A stretch of DNA of 64,000 nucleotides from Chryseobacterium aurantiacum. Lineage in GTDB: Bacteria > Bacteroidota > Bacteroidia > Flavobacteriales > Weeksellaceae. The notes under the pieces were generated by a model, which did not search any database, was not told the DNA's origin, and was given only the letters and a program-made list of their open reading frames with translations. This document shows positions 41,070-48,853 of this stretch, piece by piece. Numbering within the stretch: position 1 is the first letter of the stretch; each line of letters begins with the position of its first letter. The translations under genes and the position numbers were made by a program. The DNA lies in NCBI RefSeq assembly GCF_003020585.1, contig NZ_PXUE01000007.1:124001-188000 (forward strand), given 5' to 3'.

Positions 41070-43190
41070 TTAGTTTTCTAAAAATCTCTCTAAAATTTCA
41101 ACGGCACACTTTGGAAGATTGGTTCCGGGACCAAAAATAAAGTCAGCTCCGTTTGCATAAAGGAATTCATAATCCTGTTGTGGAATAACTCCTCCCACTA
41201 CGATAGTAACGTCATCTGCTCCTAGTTTTTTCAGTTCTTCCACTACCTGAGGAACCAGTGTTTTGTGCCCTGCAGCAAGTGAAGACACTCCCAAGATATG
41301 AATATCGTTCTCTACAGCTTGTTTTGCAACTTCTTCAGGAGTTTGAAATAATGGTGCTACATCTACGTCAAATCCCATATCTGCGAATGCTGTTGCCACT
41401 ACTTTAGCGCCTCTGTCATGTCCATCTTGACCCATTTTGGCTACCATGATTCTTGGGCGACGTCCTTCTTCTTCTTCAAATTTCTGAGTAAGGTTAAGGG
41501 CTTTTTCAAAGTATTCATTTTTGCCTGCATTCATAGCATATACTCCAGAGATTGTTTTAATATTTGCTTTATATCTACCGAAAGTTTCCTCCATGGCATC
41601 ACTCATTTCCCCGAGGGTAACTCTTCTTCTTGCAGCCTCGATGCATAACGCCAATAGGTTTCCTTTTCCTGTTTTTGCACTTTCACGGATCTCATTTAAA
41701 ATCTGCTCTACCGCTTCTCCATTTCTTTCTGCCTTTATGTTGTTCAGTCTTTCGATCTGCTTTCTACGAACTTCTGTGTTATCAATATCAAGGATCTCTA
41801 TTGCATCCTGTTTTAATGATGATTTGAATGAATTCACTCCGATAATGAATTCTTCGCCGCTATCAATTTTAGCCTGTTTTTTAGCTGCGGCTTCTTCAAT
41901 CCTCATCTTTGGAATCCCTGCTTCAATGGCTTTGGTCATTCCTCCTTCCTGCTCTACCTCATCAATGTACCTCATGGCTTCTTCAATCATCTGTTGGGTA
42001 AGGCTTTCTACCAGGTTACTTCCTCCCATTGGATCTACTACATCACATATTCTGCTTTCCTGCTGAAGAATGATCTGTGTATTCCTTGCAATTTTTGCTG
42101 AATAATCTGTAGGAAGTGCAATGGCTTCATCCAATGCATTGGTGTGCAGTGATTGGGTTCCTCCCAATGCGGAAGATAAGGCTTCAATGGCCGTTCTTGT
42201 GATATTATTAAAAGGCTCCTGCTCTGTCAATGACCATCCTGAGGTCTGCGAGTGGGTTCTTAGCGCAAGAGATTTTTGATTCTGTGGATTGAACTGCTTC
42301 AAAAGGGTTGCCCAGATATATCTTGCGGCACGCATTTTAGCAATTTCCATGAAATGATTCATTCCGATGGCCCAGAAAAACGATAATCTTGGAGCAAAGT
42401 CATCTACATTCATTCCTGCTTTAATTCCTGTTCTTACGTACTCTAAACCGTCTGCCAGGGTATAAGCCATTTCCAGTACGGGAGTAGCACCTGCTTCTTG
42501 CATATGGTATCCTGAAATGGAAATAGAGTTAAATTTTGGAATGTTTTGCGAAGTATATTCAAAAATATCTGCAATGATCTTCATGGATGGTGCAGGTGGA
42601 TAGATGTAGGTATTTCTTACCATGAACTCTTTCAGAATATCATTTTGAATAGTTCCTGAAAGTAATTCCTGTTTCACTCCCTGTTCTTCAGCTGCTACGA
42701 TATAGAAAGACAAAATAGGAAGTACAGCCCCATTCATTGTCATGGAAACTGAGATCTGATCCAGTGGTATTTCATTGAAAAGGATTTTCATATCCTCTAC
42801 GGAGTCAATAGCAACTCCTGCTTTTCCTACGTCACCTACTACTCTTGCATGGTCAGAATCATATCCTCTGTGAGTAGCAAGGTCAAATGCTACTGAAAGT
42901 CCTTTTTGTCCTGCGGCAAGATTTCTTCTGTAAAAAGCATTGGATTCTTCTGCTGTGGAAAAACCGGCATACTGACGGATGGTCCATGGCTTTTGAACAT
43001 ACATGGTGGAATACGGCCCTCTCAGATAGGGTTCAATTCCTGGAGAAGTCTGTGTTAATGATTCATCTTTTACATCTTTTTTTTCATAAGATGATTTAAG
43101 TTCCAGCCCGTCTTTTTCAAAATTGTAAATCTCTCTTTCCAGAGGCAATACATTAAAATCAGGCTTTTTCACAGAAATTGTCTTTCGCAT
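41070..43190 (-). CDS. scpA: Methylmalonyl-CoA mutase, large (catalytic) subunit
   Basis: An adenosylcobalamin enzyme of 706 residues isomerising methylmalonyl-CoA and succinyl-CoA. The TIM-barrel part has YMQEAGATPVLEMA-like YHMQEAGATPVLEMAYTLAD, RTHSQTSGWSLTEQEPFNNI and GGTQSLHTNALDEAIALP. The C-terminal B12 domain has the base-off ligand motif DGHDRGAKVVATAFADMGFD (about 587-606) with the conserved His, and GGVIPQQDYEFLYANGADF. It is the catalytic subunit type that normally pairs with a small subunit (mutA), but no mutA gene is adjacent. MeaB is encoded 7 kb downstream. Confidence 0.96.
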   Translation of the reverse strand: MRKTISVKKPDFNVLPLEREIYNFEKDGLELKSSYEKKDVKDESLTQTSPGIEPYLRGPYSTMYVQKPWTIRQYAGFSTAEESNAFYRRNLAAGQKGLSVAFDLATHRGYDSDHARVVGDVGKAGVAIDSVEDMKILFNEIPLDQISVSMTMNGAVLPILSFYIVAAEEQGVKQELLSGTIQNDILKEFMVRNTYIYPPAPSMKIIADIFEYTSQNIPKFNSISISGYHMQEAGATPVLEMAYTLADGLEYVRTGIKAGMNVDDFAPRLSFFWAIGMNHFMEIAKMRAARYIWATLLKQFNPQNQKSLALRTHSQTSGWSLTEQEPFNNITRTAIEALSSALGGTQSLHTNALDEAIALPTDYSAKIARNTQIILQQESRICDVVDPMGGSNLVESLTQQMIEEAMRYIDEVEQEGGMTKAIEAGIPKMRIEEAAAKKQAKIDSGEEFIIGVNSFKSSLKQDAIEILDIDNTEVRRKQIERLNNIKAERNGEAVEQILNEIRESAKTGKGNLLALCIEAARRRVTLGEMSDAMEETFGRYKANIKTISGVYAMNAGKNEYFEKALNLTQKFEEEEGRRPRIMVAKMGQDGHDRGAKVVATAFADMGFDVDVAPLFQTPEEVAKQAVENDIHILGVSSLAAGHKTLVPQVVEELKKLGADDVTIVVGGVIPQQDYEFLYANGADFIFGPGTNLPKCAVEILERFLEN

Positions 43191-43280
43191 TCCAATAATT
43201 TTTGTCTCCGTAAAGTTAATTTTTTTGAACGAAACATGAAACTTCTGTTAACATTCAGTTTCTCTGCCGTTTAGTGAAAG

Positions 43281-43306
43281 AAAAAGGCCGGACAAATGCC
43301 CGGCCT
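43281..43306 (-). terminator. Terminator of the prolyl oligopeptidase gene
   Basis: Minus-strand GGCCGGGCATTTGTCCGGCC followed by T5, about 60 bp past the stop codon. Confidence 0.85.
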
Positions 43307-43366
43307 ATATTCAATTTATTGGGTCTGCTCATCTTTTGAGACAAGTCAGATTTTTACCTTTTATAA

Positions 43367-45469
43367 TTAAAGTTTTACGCCCATTTCATACAATGCAAAT
43401 GACAGAAGGTCTGCATTTTCACCGATTACTTGATCCGTTGCTCTTCCGGCACCGTGACCTGCATTCTTTTCAATTCTTAATAGAATAGGGTTTTTACAAG
43501 CCTGTTTTTCCTGAAGTTCTGCTCCAAATTTGAATGAGTGAGCCGGAACTACCCTGTCATCATGATCACTGGTAATGATCATTGTGGATGGATAGCATGT
43601 TCCCGCTTTTACGTTGTGTACCGGAGAATATGATTTCAGGTATTCAAACATTTCCTTGCTGTCTTCTGCTGTTCCGTAGTCATAAGACCAACCTGCTCCT
43701 GCTGTAAACTTGTTATATCTTAGCATATCCAACACCCCAACCCCAGGAAAAGCAACTCTCGCCAGATCAGGACGTAAAGTCATGGTAGCTCCTACCAATA
43801 GACCTCCGTTTGATCTTCCTGAAAGTGCCATATATTCTTTTGAAGTATAGCCCTTGCTTTGCAGGTATTCTCCAGCTGCGATAAAGTCTTCAAAAACGTT
43901 TCTTTTCTGCATTTTTGTTCCTGCATCGTGCCATTTTTTACCGTATTCGCCACCACCACGGATGTTTGGAACGGCATAGATCCCGCCATTTTCCATCCAG
44001 ATCGCATTTACTACTGAGAAGGATGGCTGTAGGCTAATATTGAATCCTCCGTAAGAATATAGAATTGTAGGGTTTTTACCATTAAGCTTAGTCCCTTTTT
44101 TATAATTGATCATCATAGGAACCTTTGTTCCGTCTTTTGAAGTATAGAATACCTGCTCAGAAACATAATCATCCGGATTAAATTTCACTTTTGGCTTTTG
44201 GTATACTTCTGATTTTCCGGAATCTACATTAAACTTATAGGTAGTTCCCGGCGTGATATAGTTACTGAAAGAATAATAAATATCTTTTTCTTTTTCCTTT
44301 CCTCCAAATCCGGAAACGTTCCCTTTCCCAGGAAGGCTGATTTCTCTGATCAATTTTCCTGTTTTGTCAAACTGCTTCACTTTGTCTATTGCATCAACCA
44401 TATACGTTGCAAAGAAGTATCCTCCTCCTGAAGAGATTCCTAATACGTTTTCCGTTTGTGGAATTACATCTTTCCAGGTTTCAGGAGCCGGATTGCTGAT
44501 GGTTGTTTTCACAAGACGCATATTCGGAGCATCTTTATCGGTAGAAATGAAAAGATCGTCTCCTTCTGTATCTACAATTCCTGCATTGATGTCAAATCCT
44601 TTTACAATCTGTACAAAATCTCCTCCTTTTTTCAGGTCTTTTATGTACAGTTCATTTCCATTGGTTGCATTGGCTGCAGAAACGATCAGGTATCTTTGAT
44701 CTTCTGAAACGTATGCTCCCAGATATCTTCTTGGAGTTTTTTCACCACCAAAGATCAATTTATCTTCAGACTGTTTTGTTCCCAGCTTGTGAAAGTACAC
44801 CTTATGCTTATCTGTCATTCCAGAAAGTACGGTTCCTTCTTTCGGCTTGTCATAGCTTGAGTAGTAGAAGCCTTCGTCTCCTTGCCATGAAATTCCACTG
44901 AATTTTACATCCAATAAAGTTTCATCAATCTGCTTTTTGGTAATAGCATCAATGATGATAATTTTATTCCAGTCACTTCCTCCCTCAGAAATAGAGTAAG
45001 CAGCAAGGTTTCCTTTTTTGTTGAATGAAAGATTAGAAAGTGATGTAGTTCCTTTTTCTGAAAATTTATTCGGATCTAAAAACACTTCTGTAGCTTTGGT
45101 TTTATTGCTTGTTCTGTACAAAACAGATTGTGCCTGTAAACCATCATTTTTATAGAAATACGTATAGTCTCCTTCTTTGAATGGAGCTGATATTTTCTCG
45201 TAATTCCAAATATCCTTCAGCTGATTTTTTATTTTATCCCTGAAAGGAATCTTTGAAAGATAATTCTGGCTATAAGCTACTTCTTCATCTACCCATTTTT
45301 TGGTAGCATCAGAGTCATGTTCCAGATCCCTGAACGGGTCAGAAACAGCAGTTCCAAAATAGGTGTCGGATTGACTTCCCTTTAATGCTTTTGGATAATT
45401 CATTGTTTGAGAATAAAAAGATGCTGAAAACAGTACTCCAGCAGTTAATAACATAGGTTTAAAATTCAT
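43367..45469 (-). CDS. Prolyl oligopeptidase family serine peptidase (S9A), secreted
   Basis: A protein of 700 residues. The signal peptide is MNFKPMLLTAGVLFSASFYS; the ATG at 45469 is preferred because the longer frame starts with TTG inside the promoter. An N-terminal beta-propeller (about 40-420) precedes the alpha/beta-hydrolase domain. The latter has YSYGGFNISLQPSFS, VPNIRGGGEYGKKWHDAG, nucleophile Ser in ALSGRSNGGLLVGATM, Asp in SDHDDRVVPAHS and His in KNAGHGAGRATD. It cleaves short peptides after proline in the periplasm. Single gene with its own promoter and terminator. Confidence 0.95.
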   Translation of the reverse strand: MNFKPMLLTAGVLFSASFYSQTMNYPKALKGSQSDTYFGTAVSDPFRDLEHDSDATKKWVDEEVAYSQNYLSKIPFRDKIKNQLKDIWNYEKISAPFKEGDYTYFYKNDGLQAQSVLYRTSNKTKATEVFLDPNKFSEKGTTSLSNLSFNKKGNLAAYSISEGGSDWNKIIIIDAITKKQIDETLLDVKFSGISWQGDEGFYYSSYDKPKEGTVLSGMTDKHKVYFHKLGTKQSEDKLIFGGEKTPRRYLGAYVSEDQRYLIVSAANATNGNELYIKDLKKGGDFVQIVKGFDINAGIVDTEGDDLFISTDKDAPNMRLVKTTISNPAPETWKDVIPQTENVLGISSGGGYFFATYMVDAIDKVKQFDKTGKLIREISLPGKGNVSGFGGKEKEKDIYYSFSNYITPGTTYKFNVDSGKSEVYQKPKVKFNPDDYVSEQVFYTSKDGTKVPMMINYKKGTKLNGKNPTILYSYGGFNISLQPSFSVVNAIWMENGGIYAVPNIRGGGEYGKKWHDAGTKMQKRNVFEDFIAAGEYLQSKGYTSKEYMALSGRSNGGLLVGATMTLRPDLARVAFPGVGVLDMLRYNKFTAGAGWSYDYGTAEDSKEMFEYLKSYSPVHNVKAGTCYPSTMIITSDHDDRVVPAHSFKFGAELQEKQACKNPILLRIEKNAGHGAGRATDQVIGENADLLSFALYEMGVKL

Positions 45470-45484
45470 ACTGAACGGTTTTCT

Positions 45485-45492
45485 CAAAAATA
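45485..45492 (-). promoter_or_regulatory. -7 element of the prolyl oligopeptidase gene
   Basis: TATTTTTG on the minus strand, 16 bp before the chosen ATG. It rules out the upstream TTG at 45487 as a start. Confidence 0.55.
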
Positions 45493-45510
45493 CGTAAAGT
45501 AAGTGAAATA

Positions 45511-45540
45511 AAAAAAGCCCTGAAAAATCAGAGCTTTTTT
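45511..45540 (-). terminator. Terminator of the gene at 45575
   Basis: Minus-strand AAAGCTCTGA(TTTTT)CAGGGCTTTTTT hairpin followed by T residues, about 35 bp past the stop. Confidence 0.75.
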
Positions 45541-45574
45541 TATTTTAATTGTTTATTAATCAACGTTTCATTGA

Positions 45575-46240
45575 TTAAAAATTATCGAAGTAGAAATCTG
45601 TAAGGTTCGTTACAATCTCATCCGGGCTACCATTCCAGTAATATATTTTGTCACCCTCTTTCAATTCATATAAACTAAATTCCTGATCTACAGTTACTGT
45701 TTTGTCCGCAGTTTTAAAATCCTGAGTCAATTGTAACAGATATTTTTTCAGCTCATCAGCCTTTATTTTTTTTGGATCTGCTACTGGCTCTGGTGTTATA
45801 TTCGCGGGTACTTTAAAGCTTACAGAATAGGTTACCTCAGCAATTTTCTGACCTTCAACATATTCATTAGGAACCACCTTTACCTCTTTAATATTAAGTT
45901 TTCCATTTCTGAAATTTGCAAATAAGACCCTAAAATAGTCTTCTGCTTCTTTTTTACATGCATTAGCGGCCGCTTTGGGAAATACTGATAAGAAAGCTTC
46001 TGCACTGCTTTTTACCACGCTCTCAGAGGTACCTTTAAAATCTACCTCAAAAGCATCTTTACCCTCTACTGTTGGTCTTAGGTAATCATTAAGTTTTAGA
46101 TGAGTGGATTCATCATTATTCAAAAAGGAACCAAAAAACAGTTCAAAAACCTCTTTAGGTTTCTTTACTTCTGTTTGTGCTGTAAGGTGCTGCCCCATCA
46201 TGGTAAGGAACAACAGTAAAATAATTTTGTAGTTTTTCAT
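45575..46240 (-). CDS. Hypothetical secreted protein
   Basis: A protein of 221 residues with a signal peptide (MKNYKIILLLFLTMMGQHLTAQ). The mature region combines a helical part (FFGSFLNNDESTHLKLNDYL) and beta-strands (VVPNEYVEGQKIAEVTYSVS), and resembles NTF2-like or 'SnoaL'-type periplasmic domains only loosely. No family is assigned. It follows prfA after 85 bp with a terminator between them, so it may have its own promoter. Confidence 0.7.
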   Translation of the reverse strand: MKNYKIILLLFLTMMGQHLTAQTEVKKPKEVFELFFGSFLNNDESTHLKLNDYLRPTVEGKDAFEVDFKGTSESVVKSSAEAFLSVFPKAAANACKKEAEDYFRVLFANFRNGKLNIKEVKVVPNEYVEGQKIAEVTYSVSFKVPANITPEPVADPKKIKADELKKYLLQLTQDFKTADKTVTVDQEFSLYELKEGDKIYYWNGSPDEIVTNLTDFYFDNF

Positions 46241-46278
46241 AGTTTATATTTTGTTAATTATGATATGGTTTAAAAAGA

Positions 46279-46305
46279 AAAGCCCCTGAAAGAATCAGAG
46301 GCTTT
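46279..46305 (-). terminator. Terminator of prfA
   Basis: Minus-strand AAAGCCTCTGA(TTCTT)TCAGGGGCTTTT stem with T-rich tail, 21 bp past the prfA stop. Confidence 0.8.
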
Positions 46306-46325
46306 ATTTTTATTTTTAAAAAACT

Positions 46326-47411
46326 TTAGTAGTTTTCTTCTTCTCCTTTCATTTTTTCTGCATTTTCTGCCATGATTACAGCGTCAATCATTTCAGAAAT
46401 ATCCCCGTTCATATAAGCATCCAGATTATACATGGATTTATTGATTCTGTGATCTGTTACTCTTCCCTGTGGATAGTTGTAGGTTTTGATCTTTGCAGAA
46501 CGGTCTCCTGTAGAAACCATCGACTTACGTTGTGCAGCAATATCTCCCTGTACTTTTTGTAATTCGATATCATATAGTTTTGTTCTAAGCATTTCCATTG
46601 CCAATTCACGGTTTGCTAGCTGAGAACGAGCCTGTTGGCAAACTACTACAAGCCCTGATGGTTTGTGAGTAAGCTGAACTTTAGTTTCAACCTTGTTTAC
46701 GTTCTGACCACCGGCACCTCCTGAACGTGAAGTCTGCATTTCAATATCTGCAGGATTCAGTTCGAAGTCTACTTCTTCTGCTTCCGGCAGAACTGCAATT
46801 GTGATGGCTGAAGTGTGAACTCTCCCTTGAGATTCTGTTTCAGGCACACGTTGTACACGGTGAACCCCTGATTCGAACTTCATGACTCCATAAACACCTT
46901 CTCCTTCTACTTTCATGATCAATTCCTTGTAGCCTTTTGCTGCTTCATTGGAATCTGTCACTTCATGTCTCCATCCTTTAGTTTTGAAGTACATGGTGTA
47001 CATTCTGTAAACATCTTCCACAAAGATAGCTGCTTCATCACCTCCGGTTCCGGCACGTAGTTCTACGATAACGTTTTTATCATCTGCAGGATCTTTAGGA
47101 ATCAAAAGAACTTTAAGCTCTTCTTCAAGGCCTGGAATTTTAGATTGTGCATCCAGCTTTTCTTCTTTTGCCAAATCTACCAGATCTCTGTCTGATCCGT
47201 CAGCAATGATTTCATCAGATTCTTGGATACTGTCTAAAGCACCTTTGTACTGGTCATAAACTCTAACAATTTTTCCCAAATCACTATATTCTTTGTTCAA
47301 AGAAGAATATCTTTTTTGGTCTGAAATAACATCAGGCTGTATAATAAGGTCTGCAACCTCATTATATCTTTGTTTTATAGCTTCTAATTTTGGAATTAAT
47401 GATTTAGACAT
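46326..47411 (-). CDS. prfA: Peptide chain release factor 1
   Basis: A protein of 361 residues, the normal RF1 length, ending translation at UAA and UAG. The tripeptide anticodon region reads PET at 190-192 (VQRVPETESQGRVHTS), the PxT form of RF1. The peptidyl-transferase-centre GGQ is at 234-236 in GGAGGQNVNKVETKVQ. The helical domain 1 precedes it. The gene has its own TATCTTTG box and terminator and is independent of the permease gene upstream. Confidence 0.97.
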   Translation of the reverse strand: MSKSLIPKLEAIKQRYNEVADLIIQPDVISDQKRYSSLNKEYSDLGKIVRVYDQYKGALDSIQESDEIIADGSDRDLVDLAKEEKLDAQSKIPGLEEELKVLLIPKDPADDKNVIVELRAGTGGDEAAIFVEDVYRMYTMYFKTKGWRHEVTDSNEAAKGYKELIMKVEGEGVYGVMKFESGVHRVQRVPETESQGRVHTSAITIAVLPEAEEVDFELNPADIEMQTSRSGGAGGQNVNKVETKVQLTHKPSGLVVVCQQARSQLANRELAMEMLRTKLYDIELQKVQGDIAAQRKSMVSTGDRSAKIKTYNYPQGRVTDHRINKSMYNLDAYMNGDISEMIDAVIMAENAEKMKGEEENY

Positions 47412-47430
47412 TGTGGGATTTTTGTGGGTG

Positions 47431-47438
47431 CAAAGATA
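47431..47438 (-). promoter_or_regulatory. -7 element of prfA
   Basis: TATCTTTG on the minus strand, an exact TAnnTTTG match 20 bp before the prfA ATG. It shows that prfA need not depend on riboswitch-controlled read-through from upstream. Confidence 0.55.
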
Positions 47439-47517
47439 AGAATTATTAATTCAAAATTAAAGTATAAATTTTTGAGCAGTAGGGTAAAAGTCTAAAAAAG
47501 GGAATTTATGAATGAGC

Positions 47518-48846
47518 TTATTCACTTTTAGTGTTATTAATTTCTTCTTTATTTCCTTTTGAAAGCTTTCTGTCTATTAAATATAAAACAATACCTACCG
47601 CTATAATGGCCAGGCCAATCAGGCTTTCTTTTGGATTATGGATAAATGTAAAATAGAGAATGTATACACTGAACAGCAAGAAAACAGTTGGAAAAATATA
47701 AAAGGCATTAGATTTAAAGATTTTTCGGTCTTTCTTTTTAAGGAAATATACCGTAGAAATTGCCAGACTTGCAAACAGCTGAAGAATAAATGCCGTATAA
47801 ACGAAGATCTCTTTAAAGCTTCCTGTTAAAATAATAACGGTAGCAATCACAGCGTGGGCAAAAATAGCTCTTACCGGAATTCCTTTTTTATTCCCCGCGG
47901 CAAGAGGTTTCCAAAGGTAAGTATCTTTTGCAAAGGCCTGTGTAAGCCTTGATCCTACCCATAAGTAACCGCTGATGGTTGCAATAAGCTGTAATGCAAT
48001 AAAAATATTGACAATCTTCCCAAAGGAAAGCCCCAGCATATTAACCGCAGCCTCTCCCATTACATCTTCTTTTCCTGCTAACTGGCTTATGGGCGCATGT
48101 TTCAGCATAATATAATTGACAAGAATATAGCTTACTGTCACAAATAAGGTTCCTATGATCAAGGACTTAGGAAGACTTTTTTGAACATCTTTTATTTCTC
48201 CGGCAATATAAGAAGCAGAGTTCCATCCGGTATAGGAATAGGTAACAAAAACCAACGAAGTTGCAAAGGCAGGAAGCATAATTTCATTTTGCCAGCTGTC
48301 ACTAAAATTCAGGCTGTTTCCTATCTGAGGTGATTCTGAAAGCCCAACTCCCAAAATAACCAGTACAATAATAAAGGCTATTTTAATAAAAGTAAAAAAA
48401 TTATGGAATCGGCTTGAGGTCTTTAAGCTGAATGACAAGGTAATGGCTACCAGAAAAATGGCTGCAATGGCAAAAGTGTTTCCAAAGGAAAAATCAAATA
48501 CGGAAAGGTATTTCGACATTGCCAATGCTGCCAGCGCAACAGGTGAGGAAAACCCTATGATCAGGGAAATCCAGCTTATTAAATATCCGAATAAAGGATG
48601 ATAAGTTTCTTTAAGATAGATAAAATCTCCACCGTTTCCCTTAAAATGGGATCCTAATTCTGCATAACAGAAGGCTCCGAATAAAGCGAGAATTCCTCCA
48701 ATAATCCATAACAGAAAAATACTGTAGGTATTAGTAATATCGGAGAGTTGAAATCCCAAAGTGGTAAAGATCCCTGTTCCTATCATATTGGAAACGACGA
48801 TGGCTGCAGCTGTTTTCCAGCCGATCTGATGTGAGGCAGTACTCAT
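47518..48846 (-). CDS. APC family amino-acid permease
   Basis: A membrane transporter of 442 residues with about 12 helices. The N-terminal APC signature is clear: IGWKTAAAIVVSNMIGTGIF with the substrate-contacting G-T-G stretch in helix 1 (about 8-27), FCYAELGSHFKGNGGDFIYL (about 59-78) and VTYSYTGWNSASYIAGEIKD in helix 6. It lies 7 bp after the TonB-dependent receptor gene, downstream of a SAM-I riboswitch, so the substrate is likely methionine or a related compound (inference). The C-terminus is a short charged cytoplasmic tail. Confidence 0.92.
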   Translation of the reverse strand: MSTASHQIGWKTAAAIVVSNMIGTGIFTTLGFQLSDITNTYSIFLLWIIGGILALFGAFCYAELGSHFKGNGGDFIYLKETYHPLFGYLISWISLIIGFSSPVALAALAMSKYLSVFDFSFGNTFAIAAIFLVAITLSFSLKTSSRFHNFFTFIKIAFIIVLVILGVGLSESPQIGNSLNFSDSWQNEIMLPAFATSLVFVTYSYTGWNSASYIAGEIKDVQKSLPKSLIIGTLFVTVSYILVNYIMLKHAPISQLAGKEDVMGEAAVNMLGLSFGKIVNIFIALQLIATISGYLWVGSRLTQAFAKDTYLWKPLAAGNKKGIPVRAIFAHAVIATVIILTGSFKEIFVYTAFILQLFASLAISTVYFLKKKDRKIFKSNAFYIFPTVFLLFSVYILYFTFIHNPKESLIGLAIIAVGIVLYLIDRKLSKGNKEEINNTKSE

Positions 48847-48853
48847 TTAATGA

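Noticed and set aside
41521..42066. Open frame of 181 codons on the plus strand opposite the mutase gene
   Set aside because: Lies wholly antisense to an intact, strongly conserved gene and shows no family motif; it is a codon-bias shadow.
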